Origin: Cycas panzhihuaensis
Lineage: Eukaryota; Cycadophyta
NCBI GenBank assembly: GCA_023213395.1
Contig: CM041465.1
Span: 139,693,741 to 139,757,740 of the forward strand
Direction of reading: 5' to 3'
DNA length: 64,000 bases
Shown: positions 1-12,404 of the stretch, piece after piece
How the letters are laid out: every line of letters begins with the position of its first letter
Numbering within the stretch: position 1 is the stretch's first letter
Notes under the pieces: model-generated
What the model was told of the DNA's origin: nothing
The model's input: the letters and a program-made list of their open reading frames with translations, nothing else
Database searches by the model: none
Program-made: the position numbers and the translations under genes

Positions 1-47
1 TGTGATAACATAAGTGCTCACTGTATGATTAAAATATTTGTTCTATT

Positions 48-297
48 TGCCATCAAGATAAAGGCTTCATTGTAAATGAGTTACCAAGCAATATTAAGGC
101 CTTGCTGGCAGGAACACCTTTTTTGGAGTAAGTAAAGGTCTTGCTCTAGTTTTTATTCCTTCTACAGTTTAGCACATATGAAGATTGTAGAATCTCCAGT
201 GGAAATATTCTTCAAGCCACTCGATTTTGTAAAAGTGTTAGCTCAGATTCATAAAGAACTTGAGGCTGCTAAACAATGGATTCAACCAGACTATTGA
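48..297 (+). pseudogene. Possible host-gene exon pair, unidentified
   Basis: Two short open stretches look like coding exons. The first (48-127) reads KGFIVNELPSNIKALLAGTP. The second (168-294) reads KIVESPVEIFFKPLDFVKVL, continues with an AQIHKELEAAK segment and ends at TGA. Between them lie a good 5' splice consensus (GTAAGTA from 128) and a pyrimidine-rich 3' site ending in CAG at 167, and the frame is kept across the joint. The implied intron is only about 40 bases, shorter than normal plant introns, so it may have been shortened or the splicing may be imaginary. I do not recognise the protein family. It lies just beyond the part of element A that matches element B, on the strand opposite to A, so it is either a captured fragment or native host DNA. 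Confidence 0.3.
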
Positions 298-352
298 GCT
301 ATCAACAGATTTGAATAATGGATTCAACTAGGCTATTGAGCTATCAACAAAG
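276..352. repeat. 42-bp tandem duplication
   Basis: The stretch starting ATGGATTCAACCAGACTATT at 276 recurs at 318 with a few changes. The second copy carries the end of the exon-like reading, including its TGA, a second time. Confidence 0.65.
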
Positions 353-1189
353 ATACTATCAAATGTCAAGTTTACCCTAGCTTATCTCTTCAAAATATTT
401 TCCTATTCTAGGCCTTTTTCATACACACCTTGTGGTGTATAGAAATGAGAAGACAAGGGACCCTTTTTGCAAGGGTTTATCATTCCTTGCTTTCAAAAGT
501 GAGGATTTGGCAAATAGGTTTGCAACAAAATATATAATGGAGAAAGAATATTGTTTGGCAAGATTCTAAATCTATCTATTGTAGTTGAGTTTCTTTCTTT
601 AGATCAATTGTTTCTCTTTCATATAAAATGCCCTTACTTCTAATATTGATTTTCATTCTCCATATAAGAGTGGGGGATTTTCTTCATATAGGAAATGATG
701 TCCACTTCAGGAATAATGTATCCTAAGACTAGAGTTATGTTTAACTTGAGAGGACTAATTTTTCTTTGTGAGATTCACAGAAGAGCCCACAATGTCATGA
801 GTATATGGAACAACAGCTGAAGAGATAGAATGTTAATGTGGTGCTGAGGACACAAATCTATAATACTTTCTTTCAACAACGCTTGACTATTTTCTTGTAT
901 CGCTTTCCTATGAATCAATAATAAAATATTAATAGCTATGGTTTTAATTTCTTTTGAAGATAGAATTGGATCGTCTACTCTTATTAATGATTTCTTCAAG
1001 ATAAAAAGAGTGCTTTTGTATCTACTAATGTTATTTTATCTTGTGTCAGTTTTTATGTTTCAAAAACTCAAGATTATCAAGCTCATCCAGTCTTTTAAGA
1101 CCAAGAAATTTTTTAAATATTGGGGTTTAAGTTGTTTCAGAAATATTCTACCAACAACAACAAAGACATACAATAATACAAGTATACTT
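353..1189. other. No recognisable gene
   Basis: This is AT-rich DNA with two short overlapping open frames on opposite strands (775-999 minus, 938-1192 plus). Neither matches a family I know and both look like chance. It lies past the homology between elements A and B, so whether it is A's interior or flanking DNA is open. Confidence 0.4.
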
Positions 1190-2336
1190 TAAGGTTTCAC
1201 AAAAGAAATCTTCAAATAATAATAATTGACAATATTTAATGGAAGAATATAACCATACAATAGAGTCACAATGAAAATTTTTTAGATATTTTGAAGAAAG
1301 TATATAAAAAAATACTTATGTATTTGTATCTGAAATATTTTTAAATCTATTGTAGATATATCAGAAATATGAGTTTAGATCTGAAAAAAAAAGGTATGAG
1401 GAACCTGGTAAATGTAGTTGTAGCAAACTTGATCTGTTATATATGCTACTCCAGAGGGATGAATATGCTCTAAAAATTATAGATCTGGTAATATAGTTGA
1501 TTTGTAGATGAAAAATAGACTTCAAAAACTTCTAATAGACAGATCTGCAGTATATACTAAACCTGAATATGCTTCAAAGATTATAGATCTATAAAAAACT
1601 TGAAAATGTAGTCAAAATATGTGATGAAAAAATATAGATCTGAAAAGAAATATAGTAGATCTTAACTGAATGTTGCAGATCTGAAATAACCATGCCAAAA
1701 AATATTGTAATACTTCCTGAAATAAGCAGATCTAAAGTAAAAACTAGTAGATTTGAAAAAATATTAAATATTTAAACACAATAAACCAGGAAACTATCAA
1801 ATATTTAATAGAAAGAGCAGATCTAAAAAATATAAGCCAGATCTGTAGAAAACTATGGTAGATCTAAAGTAAAAATTACAGATCTTGAAGAAAAATCGTA
1901 TGAATCTTGCATGCAACTGATCTCCTTTGCATATCTGTAAAAAATATTAGATAAAATAGATAAATGTACTTGAAAAACTATTAAATATATGATAAAAACT
2001 GTAGATCTGAAAAAAAAAAAATCTCAAATATGATAAAAAACTTGAATACAAATAACTTGCTAATGAAATACGTTGATCTCCTTTGTAGATCTAGAAATAT
2101 AGCAAAAAAACTGCATAAATCTAAAAAAAATTGAAGTATATTTGTTATGTCACAACATAACTCAATAATAATCAACTCTTGATAAAAAAATAGAAGAAAT
2201 TTACTGAAAAAACTTGCAGAAAACAAGTACAACCGATATTATTTACTTATGAGAAAATGTGTTATAGAATGCTAGTAAATCTTGTTGCTCTTCTTAAAAA
2301 AAATTCGCCAATGGAGATGCAATAGCCCAAAATCTC

Positions 2337-2348
2337 GCTCTGATACCA
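2337..2348 (-). other. Primer binding site of element A
   Basis: The minus strand reads TGGTATCAGAGC, an exact complement of the last 12 bases of plant initiator methionine tRNA, two bases inside the LTR. Confidence 0.85.
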
Positions 2349-2350
2349 AA

Positions 2351-2783
2351 TGTAGGAAAAAATATTTTGCAGGAGAATAGGGCAGAATATATATCATATA
2401 ATCAATAGATCAAAATATCAATATTCCAATACAAATCTTCAATACAATGTTACATAATAGTAGCATAAACATAAGAGCTTGAATCTTTAATCCATTGTTG
2501 AAAGTGAGCAATATAAATTTTCCAAATGAGGGCAGTGTCTAAAGATACTAGGGTTGCACACCCCTTAATATTTATAATTTGGGGGAGGAGGGAAACTCCT
2601 CAACCCCTGAATTCAAAATAATATTAAAATAAAGTTAACTCAAATGAAACTAACTTAAATCAAAGTTAAACTTACCTTAACTAACCTCAACATGTTGAGC
2701 ATCACATGTCTAAATTGAAGTTGATGAGGTGTACAATCCTGGTTGGAAAGATGGGAGTGGAGTGATGACAATTAACTCCAACA
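2351..2783 (-). repeat. 5' LTR of element A
   Basis: On the minus strand it starts TGTTGGAGTTAATTGTCATC and ends in TTTCCTACA, so it has TG...CA ends. It is about 433 bp and matches both LTRs of element B (51335-51709 and 57394-57773), including the block with TTTCCCTCCTCCCCCAAA. Confidence 0.85.
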
Positions 2784-3775
2784 AGAACATCTCTTGTCCC
2801 TTGAATATTGGTGGGCTCCTTAAGAGTACTTAGGTTCTACCTTCCCTTTTACACCAATTAGGCCTATGATAAAATGAGGAGCAAAAGGAGCAAAGAAACT
2901 AAAGGTTATTCAAAGATATAAAATATCAAGAGGAAAAGCAACCTGCCAATTCACAAGAAGCATGTCATATAAATAGCAAGGAAAAAAATATCAAAAAAAT
3001 AAAATACCAATGCAAGGAAGAAAAGATTACTTATCCCAAGTGGATAGAAGTGGCCAATGGTTGTAAGTATTCCTCTCTAAGGGTCTCTAAAGCTTAGTGG
3101 TGTAATACCTCTAAGATGCAGTTAATAATGTAGGAGAATGCGGGTCAAGATTACTAAATTCTAATAGATTTTTAGTAGCATAACAACATAATATATGGTC
3201 TCTCTTGATCCTTTCTTTCAATTAAAAATAGAGAGATGAATTTTGTAGATGAATGCAAGGTATAGGATGAGTGGTTTTCAGCCCATAACATGGAGGAAAA
3301 CCATCAAACCAAAACCATAATTCTTACTCATGGAATCACTTAAAACTACATGGGAATGTGGAGATTTAGGTAAGATTTGACCTCTTAGGCCACCCAACCT
3401 AATAAGCATCGACTTAAAGCTGACACATACTGACAAAGGATAACAATATTATTTTAATGAGTTGACTATTACCAACAAACTTAAATTTAGATAGGTGATA
3501 TTTATATCACAAATATATTCACATTACTATGAAGTACTTTATGATACTGTTGTTACAAGAAAACTACTAGCAATTTGGTAAGAAATGAGATATTTCAATT
3601 AAAAACATATATAATTAAGCAAAAAATTCATCAATGAAGGGGAGCTAAGTACATATGCATTCAAAACTAAACAATAAATGATGAAAAAATAGATTCAATG
3701 GATCAAAACAAGGAGAAGGAAATGTTACAAAGGAAAAAATGGCATTTGTTTTTGTTTGAAGAGCTCAATGGGTGG
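2784..3775. other. Unassigned repeat-poor stretch
   Basis: No domain, LTR pair or RNA gene was recognised. It separates element A from element H. If H inserted into gypsy element L, this is where L's 3' end and 3' LTR should lie, but I could not match it to the L LTR at 60458-60972. The 64-codon open frame at 3698-3892 has no recognisable content. Confidence 0.4.
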
Positions 3776-3954
3776 ACTAATGACCATCGACCAAAGTCAT
3801 ACTCATTATCAATTATCAATACATGGCCAAGCAACATAATAAGTAGAAATATACTTCAACTATCTAAAATCTATATCAAATCAATGAAGTGAAAACAGTA
3901 ATAAAATATACTTATACTTATTTATGTGTTAAAGTATCCATGCCATTTCTGGAA

Positions 3955-4093
3955 GCTAGGAAACACCCCTAATGACTCAACAAACTCACATTCTAAAGAA
4001 TTAATAATCACTAAAATATAATAACAAAAGGGAAGGCTCATAACCCAAGGTTATGAGCCATATAAGTATTAATTATCAACACTCTTCTTTAAT
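3955..4093 (-). repeat. 3' LTR of element H (recognisable part)
   Basis: The block with CCCCTAATGACT, CTCACATTCTAAA and AATATAATAACAAA recurs at 23470-23594. It contains a small hairpin around CTCATAACCCAAGGTTATGAG. The sequence just to its right, on the minus strand, is a purine run (AAAGAAGAG) fitting a polypurine tract. Confidence 0.6.
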
Positions 4094-4109
4094 ATTTATT
4101 CCATTTACT

Positions 4110-6700
4110 CTAACACCTAAACTATTCCTCAAAGTCTAAAATCTATTAGATGCCATGGTTCAGTAAAGATGCTAACTAATTATTTTTCTATTAGACTGTA
4201 CACCATCTTAATCACCTTATTCTAAATCAATTCATGAATAAAGTAATGGTGCACTTCAATATATTTGGTGATATTATGGAACATCAAATTCTTTATAAAT
4301 TTTAATGTACTCTAATTATTGTAGTACAATATGGTTGGTTTTAATTGATATGGTCCCATGTCTTTTAAATCTATTATAATCAAATAGCTTCAATAGTGGT
4401 TGTAATTTTAGTGTTATACTCTATTTTAGTGAAGGAGAAAATTATATTTGATTATTTTTCACTACTTCAAATGAGAACAATTGATCTTAAACTAAAATAG
4501 TATATAAAAGTCAACATTTTGCTTTCTATATATCTATCCCAATCAAAATTTATTAATATTGTTAACCTAAAGTTATTATTATGCATGAATTCAAGTCTAT
4601 ATTAAATAATCCCCCTTAGGTATTCAAGGATATTTTTTATATATTTCTAATAGCTCTGTTTTGGCACTACTATAAACTTAGATGCAATTCTAAGTGTAAA
4701 TAAAATATTAGGTCAAGTAATAATCAAGTATATTAGACTATACATTAATTATTTGTACATCATTAGATAATTATTAATTAAAAACCTATCTCCATGGGGG
4801 TAGGTGTATATTTTCTATCAACCATTCTAAATTTCTTAAAAAATTTACAAGTGTATTTCGCTTGTAAGATGAAAACACATTGAGGTTTCTGTCATACTTC
4901 TACTCTAAGAAAGTAGTGTAGAATATCTAGATCTATCATCTCAAAGCAATAACTAAAATTTACTTTCAAGTCTAATACCACATTGATATCATTACATATG
5001 ATCAATAGATCATCAATGTATAACATCATAAACATAACTTTATCATTTACGAATTTGATGTATATATTTGGGTGGAGATCTCTCAAATCCATTTTTCATG
5101 AAGTACTATTTAAGTTTTTAATACCAAATTATAGAAAATTATTTTAAGCCATACAAAAGGCCTTTTTGAGTTAGTATACCTAGTACTCGACCTTCTTCCA
5201 CAAAGTCACATGGTTGCTCTATGTAGACTTCTTTTACCAAATTCTTATTTCTAGTTTTTACATCCACCTAGTAAAATTGTTAGTTAAATTATGTAGCCAT
5301 CCCCATAATAAGGTGAATAATATTCATCTTTATAATAAGAGTGAATGTTTCTTAGTTGTGGATCTCTTCTTATTACTTGGAGCCTTTTTCCACAAGTCTA
5401 GCTTCAAAATTATCTATAAATCTATAAAATTTAAACTTAGTTCTATAAATCTATTAAGAACTAATTGAATGCTTTCTAATAAGTAATTTAACTAAATCCT
5501 AGGCATGGCTCTTCTTAATAACTTCAATTTTAGTATCCATAGTATCCTTCCACTTATGCTTTTTGGTTACTTTAATTGTAAATGGTTCATCAACATCAAA
5601 CATGCATGTTCTTTAGGATATATATGCACATTATACACCCAAAAGCTCTCAAATAATAAATAATCTATTTCTTATCTAACTAAGCCTCCTTAGATGTTTT
5701 ATTCCTAAAATCCCTTGTGGTGCTACCATTCATTACAAATATAATTGTTTTCACAACTTCTATGTATAAACAGTTTAATACATCCTTTCTTTTTATCATA
5801 TATTCAGTTTTTTCAACCAAACTTCTATTGATCTACTAAATAACTCTGTTCTACTGAGGTATATAAGTAGGAATAAATTACCTCTTGATTCCATGATCCT
5901 TGTAGAACTAAGTGAACTCATTCAAAGTGTACTCACCACCATTATCAATTTGCAGAATCTCTACTTTATATCTACTTTCATTTTCTACCAACTTCCTAAA
6001 CTATTTAAAGTAGGCAAGGGTTTGGAATTTTTCTCTCAATGAAAAATCTTTAATAAAAGTGAGGAAATAACTTCCTCTACCAAGCAATATAATAAGTATT
6101 CTGCCATAGATATATAAGTAAACCAATCCTAACTTTTCTTTGGCTCTCTAACCTTTCTGTTTTAGAAATGACTCTTTATGTTATTTTATAAAAGTATATG
6201 GTATATATAAATAGCTTTTAATATTTATTAATAGAAGACTATATGTTGTTTTTAACTTATGCATCAATTAGAGACTTGAGCAGTTTAAATGACCCATTTA
6301 TTCATGCCATAGCTTTTACTTTAGAGATATAACAAGGAACACTCTTTATACTTCAAGGTATCCTTATAATTTATATAGATTATTATCTCTAAATCCTTTA
6401 GCTATAATCTTATTTTATTTATCTCAAACCATGCATTATCATTGAGTGAACATCATAATTATGTCCTATTATTCAATTTCATCTAAAGAAATAAGATTTA
6501 CCTTTAGATTAGGTACGTATAAAATATTTTTCGAGTATTATCATTTATCTTTTGGCATGATTAATGGTACTTTTCCAACTCTTATAGCCTCTAGATTAGT
6601 GTTATCCCTAATGGTAACCTTTGATTCACCTTCTACATTTGATAAATCCATTCTAGTCTGCCAGTCATGTGTCTTAATGCACTTGAATTAATAAACCAAA
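4110..6700 (-). pseudogene. Copia pol remnant of element H
   Basis: Read on the minus strand, the domains come in copia order. The integrase part (about 6480-5580) has DNGGEYTLNEF, then HGIKR and a PQ-NRV motif near 5985-5850, matching the second catalytic Asp region and the PQQNGV signature. The RT follows, with MLYIDDLLIICND (open frame 5092-4892) as the YVDD catalytic box. The C-terminal RNase H tail lies at about 4330-4130, with KHIEVHHYFIHELI and IFTEPWHL-like sequence. Many in-frame stops and shifts show it is dead. The polyprotein once supplied protease, integrase, RT and RNase H for cytoplasmic replication and nuclear insertion. Confidence 0.8.
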
Positions 6701-6749
6701 CTTCTTATGCATTAGACTTTATCTTATATGCAATGATAAATAATTACTT

Positions 6750-7557
6750 TATAATCTTAGTAGGTGTATTCTTTGATGTATTTGTCATGTCATTGCATTG
6801 ACTAAATGGATGCAATTATTAATATTACTACTTCTATTATTAGGATTATTATTAAGGATTTTAAGAATATTATTATCATTGTTATTCCTAGTAATCTATC
6901 TTTATGTCTTCAAACTTTTCATAATGATGCCGTTTTGGCATATATTATCTCTTTGATCCTCATAGTTTGTCATTTTGAACTATTGGTTTAGAAGGTATGT
7001 TCTTCTTTAGAATGTAAAATTTTTTACCCTTTGATCTAGATTCTAATACTCTAGATGATTCACTATGCATATCCTTCAATATTAGCTTATGTTCCAAAAG
7101 CAATGATTCTAAAGAAGCAACTTTTAGAGTGGATAATTTATCTGAAAGTTTCAACATGGTTGTGAAATTATTATACTAAAGTGGTAGAGTTCTTAAAATG
7201 TAAGAAATGATCTCTAAATTAGGTACAATCTCATATGTTATCATTAGTTAATCTTATTATGATCTCACATAACACATATGTTCTAGAATAGTTCTTGTCA
7301 TTTTTAAACCATAAAGTTGACTATATAGGTTCAACACTCTTGCATTGTCCTTGTGTTAGTACAGGTTGATGACTATGTCCTACATCTACTTTGGTGAAGT
7401 AGCATCTTTGATGTTTAATACGATACTTCCATTAATTGACATACTAAGAAGATCATATGTTATCTACATTTTAGATTCATATTCTATATTAAAATCAATA
7501 TTTATGTTTAATTTAGCTTTGAAAGTAATGATTTTATTACATATTTTTCCATTATAG
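6750..7557 (-). pseudogene. Degraded copia gag of element H
   Basis: This lies directly upstream of the pol remnant on the minus strand. The open frame 7157-6960 is Lys/Ser-rich (LESRSKGKKFYILKKN), and just downstream is a worn zinc-knuckle-like stretch (ICQNG) where copia gag normally carries a CCHC box. The assignment rests mainly on position; no complete motif survives. Confidence 0.4.
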
Positions 7558-8969
7558 AATTATCAACATGTTTCCAAAGATCATTAAAGTAAAAGAGACT
7601 AAATATATGTTATTTCTATGTACTATAATTTTTAGGACCAAATAATTCTTTTATGATAAAACCTATTATGCTTCCTTCACTAATAATTCTTAACTAAAAA
7701 ATACATGAAGCTAACTAGAAAGCAACTAAAACAACAAATAAATAAAGTATGAGAACTATGAAATACTTTAGTCTACATGTAGGTAACTAGGATGCATGAT
7801 TTTACTTTCTTAGTCTACTTGCAAGTAGCCAAAATTTGTCAAAAATACTTGATTTTAAATTTTCTTCAAAAACTAACATAGAAGTGTTATATGTAGCTAC
7901 TATCTAAATGATAGATCTCAAAAACATAGATGTCGTGATATATATATATGTCTAAAATAAACTCTAAATTAACTAAAAAAGGCCCTAGCACCTTATGAAC
8001 CACATGACTAGGGCTTGACAAGTTGGGGAGCTCTATTATGAACCTTAAAACTTATTAATTTTGATTTAATCACCCTAACTTTATAAAATAAAAAATAAAA
8101 TTTAAGTTATAATCTAAAATAGAATATTCTCTTAAGAATTTTCCCTTCCAAATATGTAAACAATAGTCCTTTATTAAAAAAAATATATTTTTGCACTTAA
8201 TTTGGGGCACTTTGTAGTTGTGGATGTTAGAGACTAAGGTTGTACATATCTTTACATGTAAATTTTACTAAAATACTAGTATTTTCTATGTAAAACTTTG
8301 TCTTCCTTCTATGAGTTTACTTACTCTTTATGAGCCTGTATGATGAATTTTCCAATATGAATTTTATATGTTATGGCCTATATGAACCCCTGTAATGTAC
8401 AAATAGTTATTTCATAATTGTGTATGGGGTTATCTTGGTGTTGCTTATCGTGAAGGGATTTCTTGGGCATCTCCATAAAGTTTCCATAGTTTCTAGTTAC
8501 TTACATAGTATACATGAGGCATTCAAAGTTAGAGAAATTTCTCCCTTCTCTATAGAGTATGTAAGGTCAATATCCCTCTTAATTTAATATTTGCATTAAC
8601 TAACATAAAATGAGGACATTCAATTGTGTATCATCCTATGTGTAAGATTTTATTTATTATTTAGGGAATGAATAGATTTCCTTTGGAATATCACTCTAAA
8701 ATACTTGATTATTAGATTGCTTTATATTAGCACTTCTATTGCTAGTTTGTAGCCTCTAATTTTAAATGATAATCAATCCCATAGCTAGTAGTATTTATCG
8801 ATAAAAATTACTCTAACTTAGAATCACCTAGTTATAACCCAAAGGAGCTCTAAAATATTTTTGAGTGACCTAAAGTATCATGACTTTAAGTTATATATTG
8901 GAAATATTCCTCAAAATATTACTAATGTAATATAAGCCCTCTTCAAAGGTTTTTTGAAAAACCACCCTT
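7558..8969 (-). other. Probable untranslated leader of H, no gene
   Basis: AT-rich sequence without recognisable domains lies between H gag and the left LTR of element D. By position it is the 5' leader or N-terminal gag of H. Its continuation would be about 23116-23265, just inside the right H LTR. Confidence 0.4.
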
Positions 8970-9276
8970 TGATATTAAGTGAAATAGGTTAATATCACAA
9001 GGTCATTACCTTAGTTGATTATTCCTAAAAGGGTCTTCTGTGAACTTTAAATTAGATCACTTAAGTGAAATGCACTTTCATGTGTATTATGTGTAATTTT
9101 ATTTCACCTAACTCTAATGCTCCATCTCTTAATATAAAAGTAAAATCTCAATGGAGGAGGCTCATTCTTACTTCCCAATTTTGTGAGAGCTACTCTTTTT
9201 CTCTCAAGTCTCTTTTGCTCTTACATTTACCTTTGTGTTTATCATATGGAGATGAATGATAGATTTGATCTTTTCA
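8970..9276 (+). repeat. 5' LTR of element D
   Basis: Found by comparison with the right LTR of E (22670-22982) read on the opposite strand. Shared blocks include GTAATTTT, CCTAACTCTAATG and AAATCTCAA-GGAGG, and the end ATCTTTTCA. It starts TGATATT and ends TTTTCA, about 307 bp against 313 bp for E. Confidence 0.7.
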
Positions 9277-9278
9277 TA

Positions 9279-9290
9279 TGGCATCAAATC
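9279..9290 (+). other. Primer binding site of element D (worn)
   Basis: TGGCATCAAATC sits two bases after the LTR. It corresponds to TGGTATCAAAAC in element E at the same place, and to the initiator-tRNA complement TGGTATCAGAGC with three or four changes. Confidence 0.55.
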
Positions 9291-9799
9291 TTGCTTCTTT
9301 TATATTCCTCACTTACACTTGTAATAGAGCCATCACTTCCTTCTCCTCCATAATCCATATGGTGAAGGAGGTTACGAAAGTAGATTTAGAAATATTTTTA
9401 AGTTTTTATTATTACATACTTAGCATTGTTTACTTTCCCTTTCTCTCTTACAAGTTTAGAAGCACAATACAAGGAGTTATAAGGCCCAAAGATTCTAATC
9501 CTTTAGTAGTTATTTATGCATAACTCATTCTTCTTTTCTTTCCCATCCTTTTATCCATTTAACAAGGGGAAATGCTGTCGAAATTTTTCTAATATTTAGA
9601 AGAATATTTGTAACGAGAGGTTTTACCACTTCTTTTAAGAATTTAGAGTCATTTAAAATATTCATTATTGCATGTTCTCGCATTGTGCATATTGGGATCC
9701 TAGTGATAAAAGAATAATGAAAATTTCATATAGTATCATGTATTAATGAGATATTTACAAGTTAAATTTTTTGTAGAAATAAAGTTTGCTTACTGAACT

Positions 9800-10145
9800 T
9801 TATAAGTCTACTAAAATTCTATAGATCTCTAATTGACCTAATTCTAACTGAAAAAGATGTTCCTCTAAGTCTAGTTTCTGATACAAAAAATAAAACCCAT
9901 TTTCATTGTTGTACGAGAAAGTTATTACTATTTTAGTAAACAATAATTATTTTTAGTAAGGATTTTGGAAAAATATATTCTATCTATTTTATGAGACTAC
10001 CAAAAATTTTGCAGAGCTCATTTGGACCTAATTCTACTTCCTAAAGATGTATCTCTAAGTCTAGTTTACAAAACAAAAATCGGCACTTAATTTTATTATC
10101 ATGGAGGAAAGTTATTGCTATTTTAGTAAAGACTACGTTTTTGTT
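9800..10145. repeat. Two-copy tandem repeat, period about 199 bp
   Basis: GACCTAATTCTA, followed by CTCTAAGTCTAGTTT and GAAAGTTATT-CTATTTTAG, occurs from 9835 and again from 10034. The spacing is about 199 bp, in the leader of element D. Confidence 0.7.
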
Positions 10146-10301
10146 TAAAAAAAGAAGAAAAGTAAAGAAAATTTCTTTCTTTTTCTTAAGGCTTCAAAGC
10201 CTATTGTAAAAGTGAATAGAAAAACACCTAGATTAGAATAATATTTGGTGTCCTCACTCACTTATTAGTATTTCATTTTATCACTCTAAAATCACTTTAA
10301 G

Positions 10302-10371
10302 CAAGTACTCCAAAGGCACTCCAAGTAAACACTTCAAAAGCACTCCAAGCAAGTACTCCAAAGGCACTCTA
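10302..10371. repeat. Three-copy 24-bp minisatellite
   Basis: Units of the form CACTCCAAGCAAGTACTCCA (plus AAGG) are repeated about three times with small changes. Confidence 0.7.
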
Positions 10372-12174
10372 TTTTTAGTTATATACACATTTGATGCAAA
10401 TTTGATAATCTTTTCATTCTCTTTAAAAGGAATGTATCACGTAAGTTATTTTCTACAATCTTATACCTATTTACACACTCATTAAGGTTGAAATACCTTG
10501 ATTAGCAGAATGTCATACCATTAAAGAGGTGTAGGTTTTAAGTTAAGACTGGACTAAACTGGAACATTAGTGAGGTTTGGTTAGTTGTACCATCATGTCT
10601 CAATCAAGGGTCATCCTAATAACCAACAAAAAAAACTAAAACTTTAATACAATATTAAAATATACCTAGTCTAATATCCATCATAGCCATGGGTATGCAT
10701 ATACCACTCTTTAGAGGAGATATATAGCTACTCATTAGTGTGTTGGGTGAGGATTGGGAGTACCTGGGCTCTATTGTGACTTAGATTTCATCATTAAGCA
10801 CAATTGTAGGCATTGTAGGTGAAGACCAACTTAATTCTATTAGAAGCCTAGGCATCCCTTTAACTACCCTAACTATATGTTAGACATAAGTTAGAGGTTA
10901 TTAAGTTTATTACACATCCTACATTTTAGTTTCAAGTTATATACACCCAATGATATTAGCTTCTATATTGGCCTACAATCTCATATATTGATCACTTATT
11001 TATAAAAAGTGATCCATAGTGTAATCATAATCATAGTGCTTCTCATATCCCTCATGTGTTAGGTTAATATTTGCTATAAGTATTGGTGGCTAATTTTATT
11101 CATAGTGCTTCTTATATTCATGCTGCATCAGATTAATATTTGTCATAAGTGTTGGTGACTTTTCTTTAAGTTTCTCCCTTTATATTTAAGTAACCATTCT
11201 TACTTCTTCTTCTTTCTAGTACATTATTTTATTGCATCTCCTATTTATAAACAGTGATTGGTTATTTATTGTTATCACTTTTATAGTTACTTATTTATTT
11301 ATTCCCTTCTCAAAAGATACTATATCTTCATAGTTTAAGCAAAATATAAACTACATTCTTAAAGAGAAAGAAAATTGGGACATGTGGTTCACTAGTATTA
11401 GAAATACTATAAAGTATAAAGGTCTTTGGATAAATCACATATAACTTATACCAATTATTACTACCACTGCTACCATAACTGCCTCTAGAGAAACTCCTCC
11501 TACTCCTCCCACTGAAGTTGCAACCAAATACCAATGGGAAATTAATGATGATAAAATCTATATAGGATACTTCTTGTCACTGATTATTCCTTGCATAATC
11601 TCATTGATAAAGTTATATATGATACAATATAAAAAGTTTTAAAGTTCTTAAAAAAAAAATTGACATTAAATTAGACTTGGAATTTGTTCACTTAGTGTTA
11701 AAGATGAACAAATTGAAAATGCGAAAAGGACATACAAGTGAGATAATTAATCTCCTTCATCCTATCAAATAAGCCATTGATAAAGACTTCAAGACTCAAT
11801 ACATTACATGGGCTTTCTTGATTCATTCATGTCTCTATATCTTAGATTACATAAATTTATTAGGAAGTCTTTAATCTAGTGGCACCTTGAAGACCCTAAA
11901 CTTTAAGGCTCTTACTAATAAACTCATCAAGTTTGATAAGACCTTTAATACTAACTTTACCACTACATCAGATATAGCTAATGTTACTTTTGAAGTGGAA
12001 GAAGATATTTTTTATATAAAAAATTAAGGTCAATCCTTTTGTAGAGGTGGTAATTCCTATGGAAGAGGTAGAAGTATATAACAAAGACAACATCCTCATG
12101 GTCAACAGGCTCCTTAACACTAACAAAAATAGTCTCAAGGCTAAGGCCAAAATAATCAACTTGGATCTAGATCC

Positions 12175-12255
12175 TATGACTTACCATTATACTAAAAGTA
12201 TGTGAGTAATTTAGGAAGAGGACTTCCCAACAAGTGAACAAACTATAGTCCAACA
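12175..12255 (-). repeat. 3' LTR of TRIM1
   Basis: 81 bp. It shares GACTTACCATTA-AC, GGAAGAGGACT, CAAGTGAAC and TATAGTCCAA with the other copy. Confidence 0.85.
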
Positions 12256-12390
12256 CTCCCTTATGACGAGGAGGTCACCATAGCATGTATCACCTCTATT
12301 ATAATTCCACCTAAATAGGGGTACATGGGGAGCTCGATAAGAAAAAGGGCTTTGTCCAACATATGTAAAGGGTTTGAACCTTAAACTTGG

Positions 12391-12402
12391 GCTCTGATAC
12401 CA
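12391..12402 (-). other. Primer binding site of TRIM1
   Basis: The minus strand reads TGGTATCAGAGC, followed by CCAAGTTTAAGGTTCAAACC. The latter contains a T-arm-like GGTTCAAACC, also seen in TRIM2 and in similar form in G. Confidence 0.85.
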
Positions 12403-12404
12403 CT

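Larger units (their letters stand above)
1190..2783 (-). mobile_element. Element A, partial non-autonomous LTR element
   Basis: Read on the minus strand, this has an LTR (2783-2351), an initiator-tRNA primer site (2348-2337) and a long leader rich in AGATCT motifs and poly-T runs. LTR, primer site and leader all match element B at 51335-53270 along their length. Homology to B stops near 1190, at a minus-strand stretch with TTATTATTTGAAGA followed by TGTGAAACC. No second LTR lies in the window, so the element either continues beyond base 1 or is truncated. The base after the LTR starts a possible target duplicate, AGAAC (2784-2788), whose partner cannot be seen. Confidence 0.8.
9291..11689 (+). 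other. Long untranslated leader of element D
   Basis: About 2.4 kb separates the primer site from gag without a recognisable gene. The part around 10500-10900 matches the E leader near 21000-21400 on the opposite strand; both copies hold a diverged form of GGTTATTAGGATGACCC. It also contains two tandem repeats, listed separately. Confidence 0.55.

Noticed and set aside
9065-9523. Two consecutive plus frames after the D LTR as a small gene
   Set aside because: The first lies within the LTR and the second in the leader; no motif and no counterpart in E.
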